Source: Falsirhodobacter xinxiangensis (GTDB taxonomy: Bacteria; Pseudomonadota; Alphaproteobacteria; Rhodobacterales; Rhodobacteraceae). From it: a stretch of 64,000 nucleotides of DNA. Shown here piece after piece: positions 33,696 through 42,632 of this stretch. Location of the stretch: assembly GCF_004959935.1 (NCBI RefSeq), contig NZ_SMYN01000005.1, positions 1-64,000 on the forward strand. The letters run 5' to 3'. Every line of letters starts with the position of its first letter. Positions within the stretch are counted from its first letter, which is position 1. The notes below the pieces were generated by a model. The model saw nothing but the letters and a program-made list of their open reading frames with translations. It did not search any database and was not told where the DNA came from. Made by a program: the position numbers and the translations under genes.

Positions 33696-35021
33696 ATGAC
33701 CGTCGTCACCCGTTTCGCCCCTTCCCCCACCGGCTATATCCATGTGGGCAACCTGCGCACCGCGCTGATGAACTGGATGATCGCCCGCAAGGCCGGCGGC
33801 ACCTTCATCCTGCGGCTGGACGATACGGACCAGGAACGCTCGAAACAGGAATATGTCGACGCGCTGAAGGAAGACCTCGAATGGCTGGGCCTGACCTGGG
33901 ACCGCGAGGAGACGCAGTCGGCGCGGCTTGATCGGTATGCCGAGGCGGCGCAGCACCTGAAGGATGCGGGGCGGTTCTATGAGTGCTTCGAATCCCCGAC
34001 CGATCTGGACCTGAAGCGCAAGAAGCTGCTGAACATGGGCAAGCCGCCGGTCTATGACCGCGCCGCCCTGAAGCTCACGGCCGAGGAAAAGGACCGTCTG
34101 CGCGAGAAGGATGGCGGCTACTGGCGCTTCCTGCTGGATCAGGAGCGGATCGAGTGGACGGACGGCATCCTCGGCCCGATCTCCATCGACGCGGCGTCGG
34201 TGTCGGACCCGGTGCTGATCCGCGCGGACGGGCAGGTGCTGTATACCTTCGCGTCTTCGGTGGACGACATCGACATGGGCGTTTCGTTCATCGTGCGCGG
34301 GGCGGATCACGTCACCAACACGGCGACGCAGATCCAGATCATGAAGTCGCTGGGCGGCACGCCTCCCGATTTCGCGCACCATTCACTGCTGACCGGCCCG
34401 CAGGGCGAGGCGCTGTCGAAACGGCTTGGCACCCTGTCGCTGCGCGATCTGCGTGCGCGCGGGGTGGAGCCGATGGCGCTTTTGTCGATGATGGCGCGTC
34501 TGGGTTCGTCCAAGCCCATCGAGGTCGCCCGCAGCCATGATGAGTTGATCGCCGGGTTCGAAATCGGTTCCTTTGGCGCGGCACCGACGAAGTTCGACGC
34601 CGAGGATCTGTTCCCGCTGACGAAGACCTGGGTGCAGGGGCTGTCCTTCGAGGAAGTCGCGCCGAAGATCGACGCGATCGGCGTTCCCGCCCCGCTGGCA
34701 GAAGGCTTCTGGCGTGTCGCCAAGGACAACGTGACGGTTCTGGACGATCTGAAGGGCTGGTGGCAGCTGTTCCACGAAGGGGCCGAGCCGCAGATCGACC
34801 CCGAGGATGCCGAATTCGTCGCTCAGGCGCTGGCGTTGCTGCCCGAGGGGCCGTTCACGCCCGCCACATGGGGCGAATGGACCGCCGCCGTGAAGGAGGC
34901 GACGGGCCGCAAGGGCAAGGGGCTGTTCATGCCGCTGCGCAAGGCTCTGACCGGGCAGGCGCATGGGCCGGACATGTCGGACGTGATGCCGCTTTTGCAG
35001 CGGGTCCGGGCGAAGGAATAA
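33696..35021 (+). CDS. gltX: Glutamyl-tRNA synthetase
   Basis: Class I synthetase, 441 residues. The HIGH-type motif is PSPTGYIHVGNLRTAL (about residues 9-24, with His-Val-Gly) and the KMSKS-type loop is GEALSKRLGT (about 235-244). It lacks the SWIM zinc segment of some GluRS. Alphaproteobacteria often have two GltX paralogues, one of which may charge tRNA-Gln for later amidation; this one cannot be assigned to either role by eye. GGAGAG precedes ATG 33696. A strong terminator follows the stop at once. Confidence 0.93.
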   Translation: MTVVTRFAPSPTGYIHVGNLRTALMNWMIARKAGGTFILRLDDTDQERSKQEYVDALKEDLEWLGLTWDREETQSARLDRYAEAAQHLKDAGRFYECFESPTDLDLKRKKLLNMGKPPVYDRAALKLTAEEKDRLREKDGGYWRFLLDQERIEWTDGILGPISIDAASVSDPVLIRADGQVLYTFASSVDDIDMGVSFIVRGADHVTNTATQIQIMKSLGGTPPDFAHHSLLTGPQGEALSKRLGTLSLRDLRARGVEPMALLSMMARLGSSKPIEVARSHDELIAGFEIGSFGAAPTKFDAEDLFPLTKTWVQGLSFEEVAPKIDAIGVPAPLAEGFWRVAKDNVTVLDDLKGWWQLFHEGAEPQIDPEDAEFVAQALALLPEGPFTPATWGEWTAAVKEATGRKGKGLFMPLRKALTGQAHGPDMSDVMPLLQRVRAKE

Positions 35022-35022
35022 G

Positions 35023-35047
35023 AAAAGGCCCCCGCGGGGGCCTTTTT
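35023..35047. terminator. Rho-independent terminator after gltX
   Basis: AAAAGGCCCCC (35023-35033) pairs with GGGGGCCTTTT (35036-35046) and is flanked by A and T runs. It serves gltX on + and probably bioY, which ends at 35047, on -. Confidence 0.85.
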
Positions 35048-35595
35048 CATGCGCGCGACAGGATCGCCTGCGGACGGGCACGGGCCAGCGACCGGGTGAT
35101 CGCCGCCGCAAGCACCGCCTTCAGGATGTCGCCCGGCAGGAACACCGCCATCGCGGCGGTCGCGGTGGCAAAGGACGTCTCTTTGGTGGCGAACAGCACC
35201 AATCCGGTGATCCCGAAGGCATAGAGCACCGGGATCGCCCCGAAGACCGAGGCGACGAAAGCCACCGTGCCGATCCCCGCGCGCCAGCGTTCCACGATCC
35301 AGCCGATGACGAAGGCCGCGACCGGGAAGCCGATCAGGAAGCCCGCCGACGGCCCGAAGAACGGTGCAAGGCCCCCGCGTCCTCCCGACAGGATCGGCAG
35401 GCCCATCGCCGCCACCGCCAGATAGAGCAGCACCGCCAGCGCCCCGCGTTTTGCACCCAGCACCGTGCCGCACAGCATGATGCCAAGCCCCTGCGCCGTG
35501 ATCGGCACGCCGAAGGGCAGGTGGATCTGCGGCACAAGCGTCAGAACCGCGATCAGCGCGGCGAACAGCGCGATCATCGAAAGGTTGCGTTCCAT
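35047..35595 (-). CDS. bioY: Biotin transporter substrate-binding subunit BioY
   Basis: S-component of the energy-coupling-factor biotin importer, 182 residues with six helices. The family features are IHLPFGVPITAQGLGIML (about residues 24-41) and GRGGLAPFFGPSAGFLIGF (about 72-90). AAGGAGG five bases upstream fixes the start at ATG 35595, not an in-frame ATG 24 bases earlier. It is the last gene of bioMNY; BioY alone can bind biotin, and with BioM and BioN gives high-affinity uptake. Biotin synthesis genes are absent from the window. Confidence 0.93.
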   Translation of the reverse strand: MERNLSMIALFAALIAVLTLVPQIHLPFGVPITAQGLGIMLCGTVLGAKRGALAVLLYLAVAAMGLPILSGGRGGLAPFFGPSAGFLIGFPVAAFVIGWIVERWRAGIGTVAFVASVFGAIPVLYAFGITGLVLFATKETSFATATAAMAVFLPGDILKAVLAAAITRSLARARPQAILSRA

Positions 35596-35615
35596 GTATC
35601 CTCCTTGCGACGGTT

Positions 35616-36215
35616 TCATGACAGCCCGCCGCGTGCGCGCAATGCTTCCGACACCTGCTCGGCATCGTCAAGCGCGGCGAGCGCGGCGGGCATGACGATC
35701 CGCCAGCCGGGGCGGCGGCGCGAGCGGGCGCGCCATGCGTCGCCGATCTGCGCGACACGGGTGGACATGACGGGGATGAAGCGGATCATCAGCGCGATGG
35801 CCAGCGCCAGAGCCTCGGGGCGCAGGCCGATATGGCGCAGGGGGGCGGCGACGCGCTGCACAACGGCGATCATCTGGTCCAGCCGGGTCGTCATGGTGAC
35901 GAGGTTCGCCGCCACCATCGCCACCAGCATCCGCAGGATCATCACCAGCCCCGCTTCGGGCGCGCGAAGCCACAGGTGCCACGCCATCAGCACCGCCACC
36001 AACGGCAGGACGGGCCGCATCACCCGCAGGCCGTGCCGCGCGAAACCCGCGCCCCCCGCCGCGAACAGCACCGCCACTGCCAGCAGCAGCGCCGCCAGCG
36101 GCACCGGGTCCGCCAGCGCCATCGTCCCCCCCGCCACCAGCAGCAGCGCCAGCAGTTTCGGCCCTGCCGGGATGCGGTGGAACGGCGTGCGGATCGGCGA
36201 GGTGAGGCTCAGCAC
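35616..36215 (-). CDS. bioN: ECF transporter membrane subunit BioN
   Basis: Transmembrane T-component, 199 residues with four to five helices. The C-terminal cytoplasmic stretch holds the two short Ala-Arg-Gly-type coupling motifs (AWRARSRRRPGWR around residues 158-170, and SEALRARGGLS at the end) that contact the ATPase. I infer a GTG start at 36215 overlapping the bioM stop; no ATG fits. Assignment rests on the ARG motifs and its place between bioM and bioY. Confidence 0.85.
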   Translation of the reverse strand: MLSLTSPIRTPFHRIPAGPKLLALLLVAGGTMALADPVPLAALLLAVAVLFAAGGAGFARHGLRVMRPVLPLVAVLMAWHLWLRAPEAGLVMILRMLVAMVAANLVTMTTRLDQMIAVVQRVAAPLRHIGLRPEALALAIALMIRFIPVMSTRVAQIGDAWRARSRRRPGWRIVMPAALAALDDAEQVSEALRARGGLS

Positions 36216-36901
36216 AGCAGCGCGTCCGAATCTTCGGACAAACGCGCCATTTCGGCGGAGAAGGCGGGCAGGACGGTGCCCGGCGGGCCATCCATCCTCA
36301 GCCGCCCCTCGTCGATCCAGAGCACCCGCTCGCATCCCGCCGTCGCCGCCGGGTCGTGGGTAATGGTGATCAACCGCTGCGGCAGCGCCGCCAGACGCCG
36401 CGCCAGCCGCGCCTGCGTCGGCAGGTCCAGCCCCGCGAACGGCTCGTCCAGCAGGATCGTCTCCGGCCCCATCAACAGGATCGACATCAGGCACAGATAT
36501 TGCTTCTGCCCTTGCGACAGGCTTTGCGTCGGGGCGTCCGCCCAGTGGCTGCGGCCTTCGGCAGCCAGAAGCGTCGTCACGGCGGCGGTGTCCCGGCCCA
36601 TCTGGCGCAGGCCGAAGGACAGTTCCTCGGTCACGGTGGGGAAAAGGATCTGGTGGTCGGGGTTCTGGAACAGGATTCCGATGCGCGACAGCATCGCGCG
36701 GCGATTGTCCGGCGCCGTGCCGTCCACCGTCACCCGCCCCGAAGTCGGTGCGATCAGCCCCGCCATCAACCGCAGCAGCGTCGTCTTGCCCGATCCGTTG
36801 CGTCCGATGATCGCGATGCGGCTTTCGTCCAATCGGGCCGAGATGCCGTGCAGGATCGTCCGGCCCTGTATGGCGAAGGTTGCGTCTTCGAGGTGGATCA
36901 T
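36209..36901 (-). CDS. bioM: ECF transporter ATPase BioM
   Basis: ABC ATPase, 230 residues, energising biotin uptake. Walker A is GRNGSGKTT (about residues 34-42), the Q-loop is FQNPDHQ, the signature is LSQGQKQ, Walker B is TILLDEPFAGLD and the H-loop His is in ITHDP. The FQNPDHQILFPTV stretch is characteristic of ECF ATPases. The ATG at 36901 gives the normal N-terminus; an ATG 27 bases upstream is an alternative, and neither has a strong ribosome site. It is first in bioMNY, with a divergent 103-base gap to dprA. Confidence 0.9.
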   Translation of the reverse strand: MIHLEDATFAIQGRTILHGISARLDESRIAIIGRNGSGKTTLLRLMAGLIAPTSGRVTVDGTAPDNRRAMLSRIGILFQNPDHQILFPTVTEELSFGLRQMGRDTAAVTTLLAAEGRSHWADAPTQSLSQGQKQYLCLMSILLMGPETILLDEPFAGLDLPTQARLARRLAALPQRLITITHDPAATAGCERVLWIDEGRLRMDGPPGTVLPAFSAEMARLSEDSDALLC

Positions 36902-37004
36902 CTTCGGGCCCTGCTGCGATCCGGGCATATTCCCCTTTACGTCGGGCGGGTTCAAGCGGGCGGGCGTTAACGCCGGGTTAACCTTCGCGCGGGAATGAAA
37001 GGCG

Positions 37005-38069
37005 ATGGAACAGAATGCGCTGAACATGCTGCGGTTGATTCGCTCGCGCCGGGTGGGGGCGGTGACGTTCCACCGGCTGCTGGCGGAACATGGCGGTGCG
37101 GCGGCGGCGCTGGACGCGCTGCCCGGCATCGCGCGGGCGGCGGGGGTGTCGGGATACGAGGCCTGCCCCGAGGGCGTCGCGCGGGCCGAAATCGCCAAGG
37201 GTCACGCGGCGGGGGCGCGGCTTTTGTGTTTCGGGGATGCGGATTATCCCGGATCGCTGGCGGACCTGCCGGATGCGCCCGCGGTGCTTTGGGCGATCGG
37301 CGATGTGTCGCTGTTGTCGCAGCCCATGGTGGCGCTGGTGGGCGCGCGGAACGCCTCCAGCCTTGGCATCCGCATGGCGCGGAAACTGGCGTGGTCCTTG
37401 GGCGAGGCGGGGCATGTCGTCGTCTCCGGCCTTGCGCGCGGCATTGATGCCGAAGCGCATGAGGCGGCGCTGGACAGCGGCACGGTCGCGGTTCTGGGCG
37501 GCGGGGTGGATGTCGTCTATCCGCAGGAAAACGCGGGGCTGCATGCGCGGATCGCCGAAAAGGGCTGCCTGTTGTCCGAACAGCCGCCGGGGACCGAGCC
37601 GCAGGCGCGGCATTTTCCGCTGCGCAACCGAATCGTGTCGGGGATTTCCCGCGCCGTGGTGGTGGTGGAGGCGGCGGCGCGGTCGGGCAGCCTGATCACT
37701 GCGCGCAACGCCTTGGATCAGGGGCGCGACGTGTTCGCCGTGCCGGGCCATCCGTTCGATGCGCGTGCGGCGGGCTGCAACCTCTTGATCCGCGAAGGGG
37801 CGATCCTTGTCCGGTCCGCTGCCGACGTGATCGAGGGGACGGGCCATGTGCAGCGCCCGCTGCCGCTGGAGCAGCCCGCGCCAAAGGTCGATCCCGGCCC
37901 ACTGGACGGGCGCATCCTGTCGCTGCTTGGTCCCAGCCCGGTGGCCGAGGATCAGCTGATCCGCGACCTTGGCCTGCCTGCCGAAACGCTGGCCACGGCA
38001 CTGCTGTCGTTGGAACTGGACGGGGTGATAGAACGTCAGGCCGGAGGGCTGCTTGCGCGGGTCGGTTGA
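37005..38069 (+). CDS. dprA: DNA-processing protein DprA
   Basis: A 354-residue DprA/Smf protein that loads RecA on incoming single-stranded DNA during natural transformation. The Rossmann-like core carries the signatures VALVGARNAS, SGLARGIDAEAHEAAL and LGGGVDVVYPQEN, followed by FPLRNRIVSGIS and SGSLITA. The C-terminal DprA winged-helix-like domain (about 290-354) is present. DprA alone does not prove competence; no com genes are in the window. It is adjacent to topA, a common alphaproteobacterial pair. The 61 bases between the genes hold no obvious terminator. Confidence 0.94.
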   Translation: MEQNALNMLRLIRSRRVGAVTFHRLLAEHGGAAAALDALPGIARAAGVSGYEACPEGVARAEIAKGHAAGARLLCFGDADYPGSLADLPDAPAVLWAIGDVSLLSQPMVALVGARNASSLGIRMARKLAWSLGEAGHVVVSGLARGIDAEAHEAALDSGTVAVLGGGVDVVYPQENAGLHARIAEKGCLLSEQPPGTEPQARHFPLRNRIVSGISRAVVVVEAAARSGSLITARNALDQGRDVFAVPGHPFDARAAGCNLLIREGAILVRSAADVIEGTGHVQRPLPLEQPAPKVDPGPLDGRILSLLGPSPVAEDQLIRDLGLPAETLATALLSLELDGVIERQAGGLLARVG

Positions 38070-38130
38070 CAAACCCGTGGCTTCATCCCCATGTAGCCGC
38101 GCTGTCGAGCAAAGAAAAATGGGTGGGTGA

Positions 38131-40713
38131 ATGGCCGTCGTCGTCGTCGAATCTCCGGCCAAGGCCAAGACGATCAACAAATATCTGGGGTCGGACTTTA
38201 CCGTTCTGGCATCCTATGGCCATGTGCGCGATCTGCCGCCCAAGGACGGATCGGTCGATACGGATGCCGAATTCGCCATGAAATGGGAGGTCGCGGCGGA
38301 CAGCAAGAAGCATGTCCGCGCGATCGCCGAGGCGCTGAAGACCGACGACACGCTGATCCTTGCCACCGACCCCGATCGCGAGGGCGAGGCGATCTCGTGG
38401 CACCTGCAGGAGGCGCTGGCGTCTTCGCTGAAGAAGGGCAAGACGGTCCAGCGCGTGACCTTCAACGCCATCACCAAGGCGGCGGTGCAGGAGGCGATGA
38501 AGAACCCCCGGCAGGTCGATGCGCCGCTGGTGGAGGCATATCTGGCCCGCCGCGCGCTGGATTATCTGGTGGGATTCAACCTGTCGCCCGTGCTGTGGCG
38601 CAAGCTGCCCGGCGCGAAATCGGCGGGGCGGGTGCAGTCGGTCTGTCTGCGCCTGATCGTCGAGCGGGAGATGGAGATCGAAGCCTTCCGCGCGCGCGAG
38701 TTCTGGACCGTCAAGGCGCTGATGGCGACCCCGCGCGGCGCGGAATACGAGGCGCGGCTGACCGTGCTCGGCGGCAAGAAGCTGGACAAGTTCGACATTG
38801 CCACGACCGAGGCGGCGGAGCTTGCGGTGCAGGCCGTCAACTCGCGCGATTTCACCGTCAAGGCGGTGGAGGCGAAGCCCGCCTCGCGCAACCCGTCGGC
38901 GCCCTTCATGACATCCACCCTGCAACAGGAAGCCAGCCGAAAGTTCGGCATGGGGGCCAAGGCCTGCATGTCGGCGGCCCAGCGGCTGTATGAGGCGGGG
39001 CACATCACCTATATGCGGACCGACGGCATCGACATGGCCCCCGAGGCCGTGATGTCCGCGCGGGACGAGATCAAGCGCCGCTTCGGGGCGGATTACGTGC
39101 CGGACAGCCCGCGCATGTACAAGAACAAGGCCAAGAACGCGCAGGAAGCGCATGAGTGCATCCGCCCGACCGAGATGTCCGCATCGCCCGAAAAGCTGCG
39201 GCTGGAGGCGGACCAGTTCAAACTGTATGACCTGATCTGGAAACGCACGATCGCGTCCCAGATGGCGGCGGCGCGGCTGGAGCGGACGGTGGTGGACCTG
39301 ACCAGCGCGGACGAGCAGGTGGTGCTGCGCGCCACGGGTCAGGTCGTGCTGTTCGACGGGTTCCTGAAGATCTATGAGGAAGGCCGCGACGACGAGGGCG
39401 AGGATGATGGCCGCCTGCCGCAGATCATGCAGGGCGAGAAAACCGACAAACGCGACGTCACGCCCGAGCAGCATTTCACCCAGCCCCCGCCGCGTTACAC
39501 CGAAGCGACGCTGGTCAAACGCATGGAGGAGTTGGGGATCGGGCGTCCGTCCACCTATGCCTCGGTGCTGACCACGATTCAGGACCGCGAATACGTCCGC
39601 AAGGACAAGAACCGCCTGTTCCCCGAGGACAAGGGGCGACTAGTGACGGCCTTCCTGACCAACTATTTCCGCCGCTATGTCGAATACGATTTCACCGCGG
39701 ATCTGGAGAATGAACTCGACGATGTGTCGGCCGGGGACCGCAGCTACAAGGAAGTCCTTGCGCGGTTCTGGCGCGATTTTTCCGCCGCCATCGCCGAAAC
39801 CGCCGATCTGCGCATCGGAGAGGTTCTGACGACCATCGACGAATTCCTTGCGCCGCATCTGTATCCTCCGCGCGAGGATGGGTCCGATCCGCGCATCTGT
39901 CCGACCTGCGGCACGGGGCGGCTGCATCTGAAGACGGCGCGGGGCGGCGGGGCCTTCATCGGCTGCGGCAACTATCCCGAATGCCGCTTCACCCGCCCGA
40001 TTTCGGGCGGCGATGAAGGCGGCACGGCCGAGCGTATCCTTGGCGACGATCCGAACGGCGTTCCGGTCTGGCTGAAGGCCGGGCGGTTCGGCCCCTATGT
40101 GCAGCTGGGCGAGGCGACGGCGGATGTGCCGAAACCGCCGCGGTCCAGCCTGCCCAAAGGCTGGTCGCCCGAGATCATGGATCTGGAACGCGCCCTGCGT
40201 CTTCTGGCCCTTCCGCGCCCCATCGGCCCGCACCCGGAGGATGGCGAGCTGGTCGAGGCCGGGATCGGGCGGTTCGGCCCCTATGTGAAGCATGGGTCCA
40301 AATATGCGAACCTGCCGGATGTGGAGGAAGTGTTCGAGATCGGCATGAACCGCGCGGTTGAGGTTCTGGCATCCAAGGTCGTGCGCGGGCAGCGGGCGGC
40401 GACCGAGCCGCTGCGCGCCCTGGGCGATCACCCCGATGGCGGTGCGATCTCGGTCATGCCGGGGCGCTATGGGCCGTATGTGAAGTGGGAGAAGGTCAAC
40501 GCGACCCTGTCCAAGGATCAGACGCCCGAGACGATCACGCTGGAAGATGCAATCGCACTGGTGAACGAGAAGGCGTCGAAAGGCGGCAAGAAGAAGGCCG
40601 CCCCCAAGAAGGCGGCGGCCCCGAAGAAAGCTGCGGCGAAGAAACCGGCGGCGAAGAAGCCCGCCGCCAAGAAACCCGCGGCGAAGAAGGCCTCCTCTAC
40701 CCCCGAGGGTTGA
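38131..40713 (+). CDS. topA: DNA topoisomerase I (type IA)
   Basis: An 860-residue type IA topoisomerase relaxing negative supercoils. The Toprim domain at the N-terminus has VVVESPAKAKTI and ATDPDREGEAISWHL (the acidic metal triad). The nucleophile is Tyr294 in ITYMRTDG. One topoisomerase zinc finger is visible (CPTCG ... GCGNYPEC at about residues 590-621), followed by repeat domains with RFGPYV. The C-terminus ends in a Lys/Ala/Pro-rich tail of about 45 residues (repeated KKPAA units) that probably binds DNA electrostatically. ATG 38131 is preceded by GGGTG. The last 17 bases overlap the convergent choV gene. Confidence 0.96.
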   Translation: MAVVVVESPAKAKTINKYLGSDFTVLASYGHVRDLPPKDGSVDTDAEFAMKWEVAADSKKHVRAIAEALKTDDTLILATDPDREGEAISWHLQEALASSLKKGKTVQRVTFNAITKAAVQEAMKNPRQVDAPLVEAYLARRALDYLVGFNLSPVLWRKLPGAKSAGRVQSVCLRLIVEREMEIEAFRAREFWTVKALMATPRGAEYEARLTVLGGKKLDKFDIATTEAAELAVQAVNSRDFTVKAVEAKPASRNPSAPFMTSTLQQEASRKFGMGAKACMSAAQRLYEAGHITYMRTDGIDMAPEAVMSARDEIKRRFGADYVPDSPRMYKNKAKNAQEAHECIRPTEMSASPEKLRLEADQFKLYDLIWKRTIASQMAAARLERTVVDLTSADEQVVLRATGQVVLFDGFLKIYEEGRDDEGEDDGRLPQIMQGEKTDKRDVTPEQHFTQPPPRYTEATLVKRMEELGIGRPSTYASVLTTIQDREYVRKDKNRLFPEDKGRLVTAFLTNYFRRYVEYDFTADLENELDDVSAGDRSYKEVLARFWRDFSAAIAETADLRIGEVLTTIDEFLAPHLYPPREDGSDPRICPTCGTGRLHLKTARGGGAFIGCGNYPECRFTRPISGGDEGGTAERILGDDPNGVPVWLKAGRFGPYVQLGEATADVPKPPRSSLPKGWSPEIMDLERALRLLALPRPIGPHPEDGELVEAGIGRFGPYVKHGSKYANLPDVEEVFEIGMNRAVEVLASKVVRGQRAATEPLRALGDHPDGGAISVMPGRYGPYVKWEKVNATLSKDQTPETITLEDAIALVNEKASKGGKKKAAPKKAAAPKKAAAKKPAAKKPAAKKPAAKKASSTPEG

Positions 40714-41719
40714 GGAGCTTTGCCATCACCGCTTCCGAACGGATGGTGCCGATCTTGGCGCCATTCTCCAGCACGGCAAGCTCGTCCGCGCCGGTTGCGA
40801 ACATCTCCATCACCTGTTTGACGGGCATTTCGGCATCGACGCCCCGGTCGGCGGTCGATGCGCCGGGCACCATCACGTCCCGCGCCGTCAGCACCGACAG
40901 CGGATTCATGTGCCCGACGAAATCGGCGACGTAATCCGACACGGGGTTCGCGATGATCTCGCGCGCGGTGCCGCATTGGACGATCCGCCCGCCTTCCATC
41001 AGCGCGATGCGGTTGCCGATCTTGAACGCCTCGTCCAGATCGTGCGACACGAAGATGATCGTGCGTTTCAGCTTCTTTTGCAGGTCCAGAAGCTCGTCCT
41101 GAAGCCGGGCGCGGATCAGCGGGTCCAGCGCCGAGAACGGCTCGTCCATCAGCAGGATCGGCGCCTGGGTCACGAAGGCGCGGGCAAGGCCGACGCGCTG
41201 CTGCATCCCGCCCGACAGATCCCCCACCTTGCGGTCGGCCCATTGCTTCAGGTTCACCAGCGTCAGCTGTTCGTCCACCTTGTCGCGGCGGTCCTTGGCG
41301 GACATGCCGGCCAGTTCCAGGCCAAGGCCGACGTTTTCCCGCACCGTGCGCCATGGCAGCAGGCCGAACTGCTGGAACACCATGGCGATGCGCGACAGGC
41401 GCAGGCGACGCAGCTCGGAGGACGATGCCTTGGTGACGGACACCATTTCCTTGCCGTTATGGACCCGCACATCGCCCCGCACGACAGGGTTCAGCCCGTT
41501 GACGCCGCGCAGCAGCGTGGACTTGCCGGACCCGGACAAACCCATCAGCACGAGGATCTCGCCCTCGTTCACCGTCAGCGAACAATCGTGCACGCCAAGG
41601 ATCTGGCCGGTTTCCTTCTGCACCTCGGTCCGGGTCTTGCCCTGATCCATCAGCGGCAGCGCGCGTTCGGGATAATCGCCGAAGACGATGGAGACCTTGT
41701 CGAAAATCACTGCGGTCAT
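40697..41719 (-). CDS. choV: Choline/betaine ABC transporter ATPase (ChoV/ProV-like)
   Basis: A 340-residue quaternary-amine ABC ATPase. Walker A is GLSGSGKST (about residues 59-67), the signature is LSGGMQQR, Walker B is ILLMDEPFSALD and the H-loop His is in VSHDLDE. After the ATPase core (about 1-265) there is a shorter C-terminal regulatory region of about 75 residues with CBS-like character (ARDVMVP and TIRSEAVMAK). It energises ChoW. The stop end overlaps topA by 17 bases. The start overlaps the choW stop (ATGA). Substrate is inferred from the neighbouring choX and bet genes; glycine betaine or proline betaine is also possible. Confidence 0.9.
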   Translation of the reverse strand: MTAVIFDKVSIVFGDYPERALPLMDQGKTRTEVQKETGQILGVHDCSLTVNEGEILVLMGLSGSGKSTLLRGVNGLNPVVRGDVRVHNGKEMVSVTKASSSELRRLRLSRIAMVFQQFGLLPWRTVRENVGLGLELAGMSAKDRRDKVDEQLTLVNLKQWADRKVGDLSGGMQQRVGLARAFVTQAPILLMDEPFSALDPLIRARLQDELLDLQKKLKRTIIFVSHDLDEAFKIGNRIALMEGGRIVQCGTAREIIANPVSDYVADFVGHMNPLSVLTARDVMVPGASTADRGVDAEMPVKQVMEMFATGADELAVLENGAKIGTIRSEAVMAKLLNPRG

Positions 41720-42552
41720 TTGCGGTGCACCTTCAGCATGCGGTCAAGGATGATCGCCACGACGACGATGATGAAACCCGATTCGAAGCCCAGCGCGGTG
41801 TTCACGGTGTTCAGCGCCCGCACGACCGGAACGCCAAGCCCATTGGCCCCGACCAGTGCCGCGATGACCACCATCGACAACGACAGCATGATCGCCTGCG
41901 TCAGCCCCGCCATGATCTGCGGCAGCGCATAGGGCAGCTCCACCTTCCACAGCCGCTGGCGTGGCGTCGCGCCGAAGCTTTCGGCCGCCTCCATCAGCGC
42001 GGGCGGGGTCGAGGCGATGCCAAGCGTCGTCAGCCGGATCGGCGCCGGCAGCACGAAGATCACCGTTGCCAGCAGCCCCGGCACCATCCCCAGGCCGAAG
42101 AACACGATGGCCGGAATCAGATAGACGAAGGTCGGCAGCGTCTGCATCAGGTCCAGCAGCGGCGTGATCGCTGCTTGCAGCCGCGGGCGGTGCGCGGCGG
42201 CGATGCCGATGGGAACGCCGATGGCCATGCAGGTCGCGCAGGCGATCAGGATCAGCGTCAGGCTTTCCATCGTCGGCTTCCAATAGCCCTGATTCAACAC
42301 GAACAGGAATCCGACCAGCACGAAAAGGCAGGTCTTCCAGTTGCGCTGGAACAGCCATGTCAGCGCGACCATCGCCGCGATGATGACGAAGGGATGCGCG
42401 CCCTGAAGCACGAACATCACGCCGTCGATCAGCCCTTGCATCACCCAGCGGATCGCTTCGAACACCGGGCCGCCATTGGCGTTAAGCCAGTCGAAGGCGA
42501 TCTTGGCCCATCGGCCCACGGGAATCTTGTAATCTGTAAACCAGTCGAGCAT
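41716..42552 (-). CDS. choW: Choline/betaine ABC transporter permease (ChoW/ProW-like)
   Basis: A 278-residue permease of the ProW/OpuAB family with six to seven helices. The permease EAA-like loop is around AAESFGATPRQRLWKVELPYALPQI (about 188-212, Glu-Ser-Phe-Gly-Ala), which docks with the ATPase. The LMQTLPTFVYLIPAIVFFGLG segment is typical of this family. It forms the inner-membrane channel with ChoV. A perfect 10-bp hairpin in the 80 bases before it separates it from choX. Confidence 0.9.
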   Translation of the reverse strand: MLDWFTDYKIPVGRWAKIAFDWLNANGGPVFEAIRWVMQGLIDGVMFVLQGAHPFVIIAAMVALTWLFQRNWKTCLFVLVGFLFVLNQGYWKPTMESLTLILIACATCMAIGVPIGIAAAHRPRLQAAITPLLDLMQTLPTFVYLIPAIVFFGLGMVPGLLATVIFVLPAPIRLTTLGIASTPPALMEAAESFGATPRQRLWKVELPYALPQIMAGLTQAIMLSLSMVVIAALVGANGLGVPVVRALNTVNTALGFESGFIIVVVAIILDRMLKVHRK

Positions 42553-42598
42553 TCGGGCCCCTTGCTGTGGATGGACGCGGGCGGGGACGCCCTGAATG

Positions 42599-42623
42599 GC
42601 CCCGCCGCCTCATGCGGCGGGGC
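42599..42623 (-). promoter_or_regulatory. Intercistronic stem-loop between choX and choW
   Basis: GCCCCGCCGC (42599-42608) and GCGGCGGGGC (42614-42623) form a perfect 10-bp stem with a 5-base loop. It lies 10 bases after choX and has no T-tract on either strand, so an mRNA-end protector or partial terminator is more likely than a full terminator. Such stems often raise binding-protein mRNA above permease mRNA. Confidence 0.6.
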
Positions 42624-42632
42624 GGCGTGGGA

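Noticed and set aside
36902-37004. Biotin-repressor operator between bioM and dprA
   Set aside because: I could not see a convincing long dyad of the BirA or BioR type in this gap.
40580-40700. AAG/GCC-rich repeat at the end of topA as a regulatory repeat
   Set aside because: It encodes the Lys/Ala-rich tail common in alphaproteobacterial TopA proteins.
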